Positions 16,175 through 24,425 of a stretch of DNA of 53,707 nt are shown here, in pieces. Source of the stretch: Actinokineospora inagensis DSM 44258 (GTDB lineage Bacteria; Actinomycetota; Actinomycetes; Mycobacteriales; Pseudonocardiaceae); contig NZ_AXWW01000054.1 of the NCBI RefSeq assembly GCF_000482865.1, positions 1 through 53,707 of the forward strand, given 5' to 3'. The first letter of the stretch is position 1; each line of letters opens with the position of its first letter. Below the pieces are notes generated by a model, which saw only the letters and a list, made by a program, of their open reading frames with translations, was not told the origin of the DNA and did not search any database. A program made the translations under genes and the position numbers.

Positions 16175-16310
16175 TTGTCCACATGCGACTCGGGTGTCCA
16201 CAGGTGGGGCTGTTGGCCTCTTGACAGGTTGGGATTCGGGTTACGGTCAGGAATGGGGCCCCGGGCCCCGGGTGGGTGGGCCCCTGCCTGGACCCGGGTG
16301 GAGCTGAGGT
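16175..16310 (+). repeat. Dispersed promoter-like repeat module, copy C
   Basis: TTGTCCACA (16175-16183), 10 bp, GTGTCCACA (16194-16202), 18 bp, TTGACA (16221-16226), 15 bp, TACGGT (16242-16247), CAGGA, ATG (16253), then GGGGCCCCGGGCCCCGGGTG. The peptide begins MGPRAPGGWAPAWTRVEL, nearly identical to copy B. Between here and 16590 there is no recognisable gene. Confidence 0.75.
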
Positions 16311-16590
16311 CAACGCTGGATTGGGTGAGTGCGGTGGCCTCGGGCTCGGGTGGGCGAGCTCCTGGGTGGAGCCGGGATCGACCGCTGGGTCGGGTGAGTA
16401 CTGCGCCGCGAGCTCTGCCTGGATCCGGGCGGAGTTGGGGTCAATCGCGGATGGGTCCTCGATCAGGTGCGGGTCCAGCGGGGTCTCGCTGGGTCGGGGT
16501 GACGTGGGGGCCGGGTGGGATTGGCCGGGGGTGGGCGGGTCGGCGGCGGCAGGCTGCGTGGGGCCGTGTGGAGCCGGGGATGGAGCGGGG

Positions 16591-17651
16591 TCAACCGGTG
16601 AGTTGGGCGATGTGGCGGCGGGGTGGGTTGCCGGGGGTGGCGAGGTGCGTGCGGAGGGTGGCGACGGCGGCGCGGCCTGCGCGGGTGGCGCCGATGGTGC
16701 TGGCTGAGGGGCCGTAGCCGATCAGGTGGACGCGGGGGTCGGTGGTGACCTGGGTGCCGGTCATCGGGATGCCGCCGCCGGGGGTGCGGAGGTGGAGGGG
16801 GGCGAGGTGGTCCAGGGCGTGGCGGAAGCCGGTGGCCCAGAGGATCACGTCGGCTTCGACGGTGTGGCCGTCGGGCCATTGGGCGCCGGTGGGGGTGAGG
16901 CGGGTGAACGCGGGGTGGCGGGTCAGGACGCCGGTGGCGCGGCGATGACCTCGGGGGTGAGGCTGAGGCCGGTGACACTCACGACGCTGTCCGGGACGTG
17001 GCCGGCTTCGACGGTGGCGGCGACCTTGGCGACGACGGCGCGGCCGTGTTCGGGGGTGAAGGGGCCGTCGCGCCAGATCGGGGGGCGGCGGGTGACCCAG
17101 GTGGTGGTGGCGGCGACCTCGGCGATCTCCAGGAGGGCCTGCACACCGGAAGCTCCGCCGCCGACGACGATGACGCGTTTGCCGGTGAACTCGGCGGGGC
17201 CGCGGTAGTCGGCGGTGTGGAGTTGGCGGCCGGTGAAGGTGCCGGGGTAGTAGGGCCAGAACGGCTTGTCCCAGGTGCCGGTGGCGTTGATGACGGCGCG
17301 GGTCACCCAACTACCGGCGCCCGACTCGACAAGCAGGTCGCCGGCGGCCTCGCGGACGGCTTTAACGGTGACGGGGCGCAGTACCGGCAGGTCGAACTCG
17401 TGCTCGTAAGAGCCGAAGTAGTCGCCGACGACCTCGGACGCTGGTAGGTCTGGGTTGACGTGGGGGAGGGACATGCCAGGGAGGTCGTGGATGCCGTGCA
17501 CCTTCCCCAGCCGTAGGGTCGGCCAACGGTGCTGCCATGCGCCGCCGGGGGCTGGGTTGGCGTCGAGCACCACGAACTCCAGGCCACTGCGGCGCAGGAA
17601 GTAAGCAGCGGACAGGCCCGCCTGCCCCGCGCCGATCACCACCACGTCCAT
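16591..17651 (-). pseudogene. FAD-dependent monooxygenase, frameshifted
   Basis: Related to flavin-containing/Baeyer-Villiger-type monooxygenases. The first frame (17651 to 16923) has the FAD site VVVIGAGQAGLSAAYFLRRS, ATGTWDKPFWPYYPG, and NADPH site VIVVGGGASGVQALLEIAEV. It stops at 16923 after TPEVIAAPPAS. The rest of the protein continues in another frame from about 16940 (ATGVLTRHPAFTRL, DVILWATGFRHALDHL, VHLIGYGPSASTIGATRAGR) to 16591. One missing base near 16937, in GGCGCGGCG, would restore a single ~353-residue chain. It is either a recent pseudogene or a sequencing error. Confidence 0.82.
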
Positions 17652-17696
17652 ACCGGCTACAACGCCCAACCCGGCCGCCGCCTTTCGTTCCTTCCG

Positions 17697-18110
17697 TCAC
17701 AGCCGCGGGCGGCGTTCCAGGTAGGTCTCGTCGGGGCGGGCGAAACCGAAGGACGCGTAGAGCCCATGGGCGTCACTGGTGTGCAGCATCCACCGGAACC
17801 GGGCGCCGGGACCGTCGTCGACCATGGTGCGGACCAGGGCCTTGCCCAGGCCGTTGCCGCGCGCGGACGTCAGCACGTACACGTCCGCCAGGTATGCCTG
17901 GCTGATCCCGTCCGACACCGCGCGGGCGAAGCCGACCTGGGCACCGGTCGACCGGTGGTACGCGCCCACCACCCGCCACGCCGACGCGAGCTGGGTCTCG
18001 ACGTCCGCGCGAGTCCGCCAGCGACCCCAATACGCCTCAGTGGACAGGTACGACCAGACAGCGTCGACATCGATACGGGTGGGGTCGTCGTCCAGTTCGT
18101 ACTCGCTCAT
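17697..18110 (-). CDS. GNAT-family N-acetyltransferase
   Basis: A 137-residue GNAT protein. The acetyl-CoA loop is QAYLADVYVLTSARGNGLGK (motif A, RGNGLGKAL), with motif B MLHTSDAHGLYASFGF. This subgroup (GNAT near FR47) acts on small metabolites or is of unknown substrate. It lies between the broken monooxygenase and the AraC gene, 20 bp downstream of the latter on the same strand, so it may be co-transcribed. Confidence 0.87.
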   Translation of the reverse strand: MSEYELDDDPTRIDVDAVWSYLSTEAYWGRWRTRADVETQLASAWRVVGAYHRSTGAQVGFARAVSDGISQAYLADVYVLTSARGNGLGKALVRTMVDDGPGARFRWMLHTSDAHGLYASFGFARPDETYLERRPRL

Positions 18111-18130
18111 GCGCGCAAACTAGCGAGCCA

Positions 18131-18895
18131 CTAGCCCGCCCGGTAGCGGCCCGGTGAGGTGCCGATGGCGGCGGTGAACTCGCGGGTGAAGTGGGCCTGG
18201 TCGCTGTAGCCGAGTTCGGCGGCGAGCCCGGCCCAGTCGACCGGGCCACCGGCGTCCGCGCGGGCGGCGGCCTCGTGCATCCGGTGCCGCCGGATCACCC
18301 ACTTCGGGCCGACGCCGACGTACTCGTTGAACAGCCGCTGCAGGCCGCGCACGGTGATGCCGGAGACCCGGGCGAGGTGGTCGACCCTGGTGAGCGCCAG
18401 GTCCGCGGTGATCTGCCCGACGAGCTCGCGGACCTGGTCGACCACCGGGTCCGGCGCGGGCAGGCGGGGTAAGAGCACCGCCTCCGCCTCGGCGACCATG
18501 GTGGCGTCGTCGGTGGCGTCGGCGATCGGCTTCTCGGTGCCCTCGACCCCCAGCCAGTCGGTGACCGCCAGGGTGCGGTCGGTGAGGTCGGCGACCCGGC
18601 CGCCCAGCCACGGCCGGAACCCGCCCGGGTGGAACCGCACGCCCAGCACGTGCCCGCGCCCGGCCAGCGTGCGGGTGAACCGGCCGCGCAGCACCCCGTA
18701 CACCTTGGCGCCGCCCGGCTCGAACACCAGGTGCACGTTGGGGTGCGGCACGACCTGCTGGGAGAACGGCTCGGCGAGGTCCCAGGACACGATCCAGTGG
18801 TACTCGACGAACGGGCCCAGCGCGGCCGAGGGCGCGACGGTGCGCAGCCGGAACTTGGTCCGGCCGGTCCGCTCGTCCAGCACTCCGCGCGCCAC
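18131..18895 (-). CDS. AraC-family transcriptional regulator (DUF6597-type N-terminus)
   Basis: A 254-residue regulator. The N-terminal sensor domain (LGPFVEYHWIVSWDLAEPFS, VLGVRFHPGGFRPWLGG) is the DUF6597 type. The C-terminal double HTH is about residues 155-250 (HLARVSGITVRGLQRLFNEY, YSDQAHFTREFTAAIGTSPG). It is divergent from the maleylpyruvate-isomerase-like gene, which is a natural target candidate. A 77-bp intergenic region serves both. Confidence 0.88.
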   Translation of the reverse strand: MARGVLDERTGRTKFRLRTVAPSAALGPFVEYHWIVSWDLAEPFSQQVVPHPNVHLVFEPGGAKVYGVLRGRFTRTLAGRGHVLGVRFHPGGFRPWLGGRVADLTDRTLAVTDWLGVEGTEKPIADATDDATMVAEAEAVLLPRLPAPDPVVDQVRELVGQITADLALTRVDHLARVSGITVRGLQRLFNEYVGVGPKWVIRRHRMHEAAARADAGGPVDWAGLAAELGYSDQAHFTREFTAAIGTSPGRYRAG

Positions 18896-18972
18896 GCCAC
18901 CACGGTAACCCCGGGCACCGACAGTCGCGTTTGTTCAAGACGCCGAACCGGTCGGCTGCCAAGCTGCACCAC

Positions 18973-19548
18973 ATGGACAAGAGCCTGATGACGCGGGCCA
19001 CCGAGCACGTGGTCGCGATCGCCCGCACGGTCACCCCGGACCAGTTCGACCTGCCGACCCCCTGTCCGGAGTGGACGGTGCGGGACCTGGTCAACCACCT
19101 CACGCTGTGGAGCGGCGTGGTCGCCGAGCGGGTCACCCGCAGGCTGCCGCCGCCGGAGGACGGCTCGGAGGACCAGGCGGCCGACCGCTCCGACCAGTGG
19201 CCCGCCCTGTTCGTCGACACCGCGACCCGCGCCGCCCGGGGCTGGGACGAGCCGGACGCCCTGGACGGCGAGTTGGTCATGATGGGCGATCCGCGGCCCG
19301 CGAGGTACTTCCACGACATGCTGCTCGGCGAGCTCGTCCTGCACGGCTGGGACCTGGCGAAGGCCACCGGTCAGGACCTCCCGGTCGACGAGGACGTGGC
19401 CGTCCGCGTGCGCGACGCGTCCGCCGGTTACGCCGAGCAGGCCCGTGAGTACAAGGTGTTCGGGCCGGAGGTCCAGGTCGGGTCGGACGTGTCCGCGTTC
19501 GACCAGGCGCTGGCCGTTTCGGGCCGGGACCCGGGGTGGCGGCCGTAA
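18973..19548 (+). CDS. TIGR03086/maleylpyruvate isomerase-like metal-binding protein
   Basis: A 191-residue DinB-fold protein: TVTPDQFDLPTPCPEWTVRD and LVNHLTLW at the N-terminus (metal-ligand His in NHL), and a second metal region DMLLGELVLHGWDLAKATGQ. The fold is shared with mycothiol-dependent maleylpyruvate isomerase; most members are thought to be mycothiol-dependent S-transferases, but substrates are unknown. The ATG at 18973 gives the family N-terminus. It is followed after 10 bp by the FAD oxidase gene, probably in one operon. Confidence 0.83.
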   Translation: MDKSLMTRATEHVVAIARTVTPDQFDLPTPCPEWTVRDLVNHLTLWSGVVAERVTRRLPPPEDGSEDQAADRSDQWPALFVDTATRAARGWDEPDALDGELVMMGDPRPARYFHDMLLGELVLHGWDLAKATGQDLPVDEDVAVRVRDASAGYAEQAREYKVFGPEVQVGSDVSAFDQALAVSGRDPGWRP

Positions 19549-19558
19549 TGTGGCGGGC

Positions 19559-20596
19559 ATGACGTGGGACGTGCTGGTGGTGGGCGGCGGTATCGCCGGG
19601 GTGTCCGTTGCGGCCGAACTCGCGCGGGACCGCGCCGTCTTGCTGGTGGAGGCCGAACCGGTCTTGGCCAAGCACACGACGGGGCGGTCCGCCGCCGTCT
19701 ACATCCCCAGCTACGGCAGTCCCGTCGTGCGTGCTCTTACCGCCGCGAGCTATCCCTTGTTCGGCGATGGCATCCTCAGTCCGCGTCCGATGCTGTGGGT
19801 CGGTAGCGCTACCGAGGTCGCGCACATGGACTCCACTGAACCGGTGTCGATTGATGACGCTGTCGGCATGTGTTCGGCACTACGAGCAGACCGGATCGAA
19901 GCCGCCGCCGTCGACAACGGGACGATGGACATCGACGTCATGGGTCTGCATCAGCGCTATGTCCGCGAGCTAAGAGCACGCGGTGGCGAAATCCGCCAAG
20001 GTGCCCCGGTTACCGCCATCAGCCGTGATGGCGCCGCCTGGCGAGTGAACCTGGGGAACGAAGAGATCGCGGTAGGCACCGTGGTGAACGCCGCTGGACC
20101 GTGGGCGGACAAGGTCGCCGAGTTGGCAGGCGTACCCGCGCTTGGTTTACGCCCATTGCGGCGCACTATCGCCATCGCCGTCGGTAAGCCCGTCGACCCG
20201 GGGTGGCCGTTGGTGTCAGACGTCGCCGACACGTTCTACTTCCGCCCGGAAGGCCCCGGCGTGCTGGTGTCCCCCGCCGACGAGACCCCCGCCGAACCGG
20301 GCGACGCCAAGCCGGATGAGGTGGACGTGGCGTTGGCCGTCGAACGGGTCAACCACGTCACCACGCTGGAACTCCGGTCGGTCCGCACCGCCTGGGCCGG
20401 TCTGCGCACCTTCGCCGTCGACCGGGAACCCGTGCTGGGCGCGCTCCCCGACCACCCCGGCTTCGCGTTCGTCGCCGGTCAGGGCGGGTACGGCATCCAG
20501 ATGGGCCCCGCCTTGGCCGTCGCCGCCGCGAGGATCATCTCCGGTGAACCCGCCGGGATCGACCCGGCGTCCGTGTCGCCCGCCCGCCTGCGCTGA
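19559..20596 (+). CDS. FAD-dependent oxidoreductase, D-amino-acid oxidase (DAO) family
   Basis: A 345-residue flavoenzyme. The ADP-binding start is MTWDVLVVGGGIAGVSVAAE and the FAD contact is TGRSAAVYIPSYG. The substrate-domain core has GTVVNAAGPWADKVAELAG, and the C-terminus GFAFVAGQGGYGIQMGPALA. The family oxidises secondary or D-amines such as glycine, sarcosine or proline derivatives. The GlcD-like oxidase and ThDP enzyme follow on the same strand at 48 and 19 bp, suggesting one catabolic operon. The substrate is not predictable. Confidence 0.87.
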   Translation: MTWDVLVVGGGIAGVSVAAELARDRAVLLVEAEPVLAKHTTGRSAAVYIPSYGSPVVRALTAASYPLFGDGILSPRPMLWVGSATEVAHMDSTEPVSIDDAVGMCSALRADRIEAAAVDNGTMDIDVMGLHQRYVRELRARGGEIRQGAPVTAISRDGAAWRVNLGNEEIAVGTVVNAAGPWADKVAELAGVPALGLRPLRRTIAIAVGKPVDPGWPLVSDVADTFYFRPEGPGVLVSPADETPAEPGDAKPDEVDVALAVERVNHVTTLELRSVRTAWAGLRTFAVDREPVLGALPDHPGFAFVAGQGGYGIQMGPALAVAAARIISGEPAGIDPASVSPARLR

Positions 20597-20644
20597 CCGC
20601 CGCGCCCGATCCGCACTATCGTGGGCGCACCGGAAGGAGTGCCA

Positions 20645-22009
20645 ATGGACATCGGGGTCAGGCTCGCCGAGGTCGTCGAGGACGTGCGAACCGGCGCCGA
20701 GGCCGCCGACGACTACGGGCACGACGAGGCGCTGGGTGCCGTGCTGGTGCGACCCGCCTACGTCGTCCGGCCGCGCACCACCGACGAGGTCGCCGGAGTG
20801 CTGCGGCTGGCCACCGAAGGGCGCGTACCGGTGACCGCGCGCGGCTCGGGCAGCGGCTTGTCCGGCGCCGCCATCCCCAGCGCGGACGGGATCGTGGTCT
20901 CGTTCGAGCGGATGAACTCGGTGCTGGAGATCGACCCGGACAACCACGTCGCCGTCGTGCAGCCCGGGGTGACGCTGACCGAGTTGGACGAGCGGACCGC
21001 CGGGGCCGGGCTGGTCTACCCGGTGTACCCGGGCAACATGGGCGCGAGCCTGGGCGGCAACGTCGCCACCAACGCGGGCGGCATGCGCGCGGTCAAGTAC
21101 GGCGTGACCCGCCACCACGTGCTGGGCCTGGAGGCCGTGCTGCCGACCGGCGAGGTCCTGCGCACCGGTGGCCGGTACGTCAAGTCCAGCACGGGGTACG
21201 ACCTGACCCAGTTGATCGTCGGCTCCGAGGGCACGCTCGCGCTGGTCACCGAGGCGACCCTCAAGCTGCAGCCACGCGTCCGGCACAACGCGACCCTGCT
21301 CGCCCCGTTCCGCGACCTCGCGGGCGTCACCGACGCCGTGCCGAAACTCGTGTCCTCCGGGCTGGCACCGCTTGTCCTGGAGTACATCGACTTCCTGACC
21401 ATGGCGGCCATCACCCACACCGCGGACCTGCCGTTGGGCGTGCCGGACAGCGTCCGCGAGAAGGCGTTGGCCTACCTGGTGGTCATGCTGGAGAACCGCG
21501 ACGCCGACCGGCTTGACGCGGACGTGGCCACGGCGGGGGAGCTGCTGTCCGACCTCGGTGCCATGGACGTCTACGTGCTTCCCGGCGGTGCGGCGCGGAA
21601 ACTGGTCGAGGCCAGGGAGAACGCGTTCAACACGGCGCGCTCGGTCGGCGCGGACGACGTGATCGACACGGTCGTCCCGCGCGCCGCGCTGCCCGCGTTC
21701 ATGACCCGGGTGACCGAGATCGGCCCGGCGCACGACACCGTCATTGTCGGCTGCGGCCACGCCGGTGACGGGAACGTCCACTTGGCATTGTTCCAAAAGG
21801 ACGCTGACAAGCTGGCGGCGACGCTGCGGGACCTGTTCGCCGCCGCGATGGACCTGGGCGGTGCGATCTCCGGCGAGCACGGGCTCGGCCGCACGAAGAA
21901 GAAGTACTTCCTCGACCTGGAAGACCCGGGCAAGATCGCCCTCATGCGGCGGATCAAGCAGGCGTTCGACCCCGCCGGTGTGCTCAACCCCGGCGTACTC
22001 CTGGATTAG
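20645..22009 (+). CDS. GlcD-like FAD-linked oxidase
   Basis: A 454-residue VAO/PCMH-type flavoprotein of the glycolate oxidase GlcD/D-lactate dehydrogenase group. FAD pyrophosphate loop VTARGSGSGLSGAAIP; YPGNMGASLGGNVATNAGG; KYGVTRHHVLGLEAVLPTGE; C-terminal lid IVGCGHAGDGNVHLALFQKD and ISGEHGLGRTKKKYF. It should oxidise a 2-hydroxyacid such as glycolate or D-lactate. No GlcE/GlcF partner genes are present, so it may act as a single-subunit dehydrogenase like D-2-hydroxyglutarate or D-lactate enzymes. ATG 20645 has AGGAG 7 bp upstream. Confidence 0.9.
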   Translation: MDIGVRLAEVVEDVRTGAEAADDYGHDEALGAVLVRPAYVVRPRTTDEVAGVLRLATEGRVPVTARGSGSGLSGAAIPSADGIVVSFERMNSVLEIDPDNHVAVVQPGVTLTELDERTAGAGLVYPVYPGNMGASLGGNVATNAGGMRAVKYGVTRHHVLGLEAVLPTGEVLRTGGRYVKSSTGYDLTQLIVGSEGTLALVTEATLKLQPRVRHNATLLAPFRDLAGVTDAVPKLVSSGLAPLVLEYIDFLTMAAITHTADLPLGVPDSVREKALAYLVVMLENRDADRLDADVATAGELLSDLGAMDVYVLPGGAARKLVEARENAFNTARSVGADDVIDTVVPRAALPAFMTRVTEIGPAHDTVIVGCGHAGDGNVHLALFQKDADKLAATLRDLFAAAMDLGGAISGEHGLGRTKKKYFLDLEDPGKIALMRRIKQAFDPAGVLNPGVLLD

Positions 22010-22028
22010 GGCTCACGGAAGGGCACGC

Positions 22029-23549
22029 ATGAACGGCGCGCAGGCACTCATCCGCACCCTCGTCGACTCCGGCGTCGACGTGTGCTTCGCCAACCCCGGC
22101 ACCTCGGAGATGCACTTCGTCGCCGCCCTGGACGACGTCCCGGAGATGCGCGGTGTGCTGGCGTTGGCGGAGGGCGTGGTCACCGGCGCGGCCGACGGCT
22201 ACGCGCGCATGGCCGACAAGCCCGCCGCGACGTTGCTGCACCTCGGGCCCGGCTTGGCGAACGGGTTGGCGAACCTGCACAACGCGCGCCGGGCGCACAC
22301 CCCCGTGGTCAACGTGATCGGCGACCACGCCTTGCCGCACAAGGCTTTGGACGCTCCGCTCGAGTCGGACATCGACGCGTTGACGGGGTGGACCGGGGGG
22401 TGGAGCCGTTCTTGCCTGTCGTCGGACCAGGTCGGGGTGGACGCGGCCGCGGCGGTGGCGGCGGCGCGCTCCGGGCGGATCGCGAATCTGGTGTTGCCCG
22501 CGGATGTCTCGTGGGGCGACGGGGGAGTTGCGGCGGGTCCGGTTCCGGTCTCGCCCCGGGTTTCCGTTGCCGAGGAACGGTTGGTCGAGGTCGCTGGGAT
22601 CTTGCGTCCGGGCACGGTGTTGTTGCTGGGGGGAGCGGCGACTCGTTCCCGTGGACTGTTGGCGGCGAGCCGGATCGCCGCCGCGACGGGGGTCCGGCTG
22701 TTCGTCGAGACGTTTCCGGCGCGGTTGGAGCGGGGGGCGGGGCTGCCGAACGTCGAACGGCTCGGGTATTTGGCGGAGCAGGTGGAATGGCAGTTGACCG
22801 GGGTGGAGAACCTGGTGCTGGTGGGGGCGCGGCCGCCGGTGTCGTTCTTCGCCTATCCCGGTAAGGCGAGCGAGTTGACGCCCGCGGGGTGTTCGACGGT
22901 GTCCTTGCCGGAGGACGCTTTGGAGCGGTTGGCGGACATGGTGGCTGCCGGGGTTTCGCCGGTGGTCGCGCCTGCTGAGCGTCCGGAGATGCCGTCGGGG
23001 GAGTTGACGGTGCAGAACTGGGTCTCGGTTGTTGGGGCACTGTTGCCTGAAGGGGCGATCATCTCGGATGAGGCGAACACGTCTGGGGTGCTGTTGCCCG
23101 CCGCGACGGCTGGGGCGCCTCGGCACGATGTGTTGACGCTGACGGGCGGGGCGATCGGGCAGGGGTTGCCGGTGGCGGTGGGGGCGGCGTTGGCTTGCCC
23201 ATCGCGACCGGTGATCTGCTTGCAGTCGGATGGTAGTGCGATGTACACGATCTCGGCGCTGTGGACGATGGCACGGGAGAACCTGAACGTGACGACGGTG
23301 ATTTTGAACAATCGGGCATATGCGATTCTGCGGTTGGAGCTGACGCGGGTGGGGGCGTCGGGTGGGGACCGGGCTCGGGCATTGTTGGATCTGGGGTCGC
23401 CGGAGATCGACTTTGTGCGGATTGCTGAAGGGATGGGGGTTTCGGCGTCGCGGGCGGGGACGGTGGAGGAGTTGGCGGAGCAGTTTGAGCGGGCAGTGGG
23501 GGAGGAGGGGCCGCATCTGATTGACGCGGCGGTGCCTGCGTTTATGTGA
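22029..23549 (+). CDS. Thiamine-diphosphate enzyme, acetolactate synthase/benzoylformate decarboxylase-like
   Basis: A 506-residue ThDP enzyme, shorter than IlvB (~560-600) and lacking its extra central region. N-terminal Pyr domain: ANPGTSEMHFVAALD, catalytic Glu49 in ALAEGVVTGAADGYARM. C-terminal PP domain: TLTGGAIGQGLPVAVGAALA and the ThDP/Mg site ICLQSDGSAMYTISAL...VTTVILNNRAYAILR. The GDG triad is SDG, as in the mdlC/ilvX-like subgroup. It probably decarboxylates or ligates a 2-oxoacid made by the neighbouring oxidases (inference). Codons become G-skewed towards the 3' end. Confidence 0.85.
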   Translation: MNGAQALIRTLVDSGVDVCFANPGTSEMHFVAALDDVPEMRGVLALAEGVVTGAADGYARMADKPAATLLHLGPGLANGLANLHNARRAHTPVVNVIGDHALPHKALDAPLESDIDALTGWTGGWSRSCLSSDQVGVDAAAAVAAARSGRIANLVLPADVSWGDGGVAAGPVPVSPRVSVAEERLVEVAGILRPGTVLLLGGAATRSRGLLAASRIAAATGVRLFVETFPARLERGAGLPNVERLGYLAEQVEWQLTGVENLVLVGARPPVSFFAYPGKASELTPAGCSTVSLPEDALERLADMVAAGVSPVVAPAERPEMPSGELTVQNWVSVVGALLPEGAIISDEANTSGVLLPAATAGAPRHDVLTLTGGAIGQGLPVAVGAALACPSRPVICLQSDGSAMYTISALWTMARENLNVTTVILNNRAYAILRLELTRVGASGGDRARALLDLGSPEIDFVRIAEGMGVSASRAGTVEELAEQFERAVGEEGPHLIDAAVPAFM

Positions 23550-23568
23550 GGTGCTCTTGGGGGTGGTT

Positions 23569-23800
23569 TTGTCGGTGGGTCGGTCTAGGCTGTGTATTAG
23601 GGGCTCATGTTCAGGTTGATCATGGTTCTTGGTTGGCTGGGCGATCTTGTCGGTGGGCTTGGTTAGGCTATGTATTTGGGGGCTCTGGAGCGGGTTGATC
23701 ATGCTCGTGGGGCGGGTAGCTGATCTTGTCGGTGGTTGCGGCTAGGGTGTGTATTCGGGGGCTCTGCGCTCGGTTGATCTTGGTGTGAGGGGGCACTGGG
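23569..23800. repeat. Three tandem ~78-bp repeats
   Basis: Units begin TTGTCGGTGG at 23569, 23647 and 23726. Each contains CGGTCTAGGCTGTGTAT-like sequence and a GGTTGATCATG/TTG word, diverged by roughly 20-30%. The region follows the ThDP gene and contains no credible ORF. 23810-23870 is a CCTCGGnnnCGCCTCGGGG-like low-complexity run. Confidence 0.7.
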
Positions 23801-23874
23801 CCTCGGCTGCGCCTCGGGGTTCGGCCTGGTCGCCTTCGGCGACGCCGGCCTCGGGCGCCAGATAAAGCTGGGGT

Positions 23875-24021
23875 GCCCGTTGTGGTGAAGTTGTTTTGTT
23901 TGGGGCCCCTAGCGGCAGCCTGGGGTAAGGCTAAAAGGCGGGGCCACTGGAAAGCGTGGCCTTACCCGCCTGCCGGCTTAGGCCACCGCTCCCCAAACAA
24001 AACAACTCCACCACAACGGGC
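23875..24021. mobile_element. MITE-like element with 31-bp terminal inverted repeats
   Basis: Left end 23875-23905 (GCCCGTTGTGGTGAAGTTGT and on) and right end 23991-24021 are inverted repeats with one mismatch in 31. The 85-bp centre has its own nested stems (AGGCGGGGCCAC / GTGGC...CCCGCCT). No transposase is encoded. The whole 147 bp could fold into one cruciform. It could be a non-autonomous transposon or a structured intergenic repeat; no target-site duplication is obvious. Confidence 0.6.
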
Positions 24022-24358
24022 GGTTGGGATCGGCGGCTTTCGAGGCGCGCGGGGCAGGTTGGTCGTGGTGCTACGTCGATATGGGGTGGGGTTCTTTGGG
24101 GCGCGGTGTGGGTGTGGGGCTTTGTGATTACTTGGTAGGGCTTCTACTCCTGTATCGTACCCACGAATCCGACCCGTATTGAAAAATGCCGCGAACTCGC
24201 GTTCGTGCCTCAAGCCCGCCTTCGCTCACCCATCGACAAAGCGTCTTCTTGTGCTGTGTGCCTCAGAGACCTGCACCCATGCAGATGGCGGTCTGACACG
24301 TGTGGCTTGCTGTTGGTTGGGGGAACAGGTGGTTGGTTGGGTGGGGGTGGGAAATGGC

Positions 24359-24399
24359 GTAGGGCCCGCCGAACACCAGGAGGTGGTGGCGGGCCCTAC
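24359..24399 (-). terminator. Terminator of the Gly/Leu-rich secreted protein gene
   Basis: Stem GTAGGGCCCGCC (24359-24370) / GGCGGGCCCTAC (24388-24399) with an inner ACACC/GGTGGT extension. 24131-24358 before it has no gene and is less GC-rich than the surroundings. Confidence 0.85.
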
Positions 24400-24425
24400 G
24401 GGGTGGAGCGGATGTGTATGTGGAG

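Noticed and set aside
15928..16717. Large plus-strand frames over the repeat region 15.9-16.7 kb
   Set aside because: Low-complexity Gly/Trp/Arg products made of repeats; one runs into the antisense of the monooxygenase. Only the short module peptides are kept, as a hypothesis.
23873..24127. 84-codon frame through the MITE-like element
   Set aside because: It simply translates the inverted repeats and their stems.
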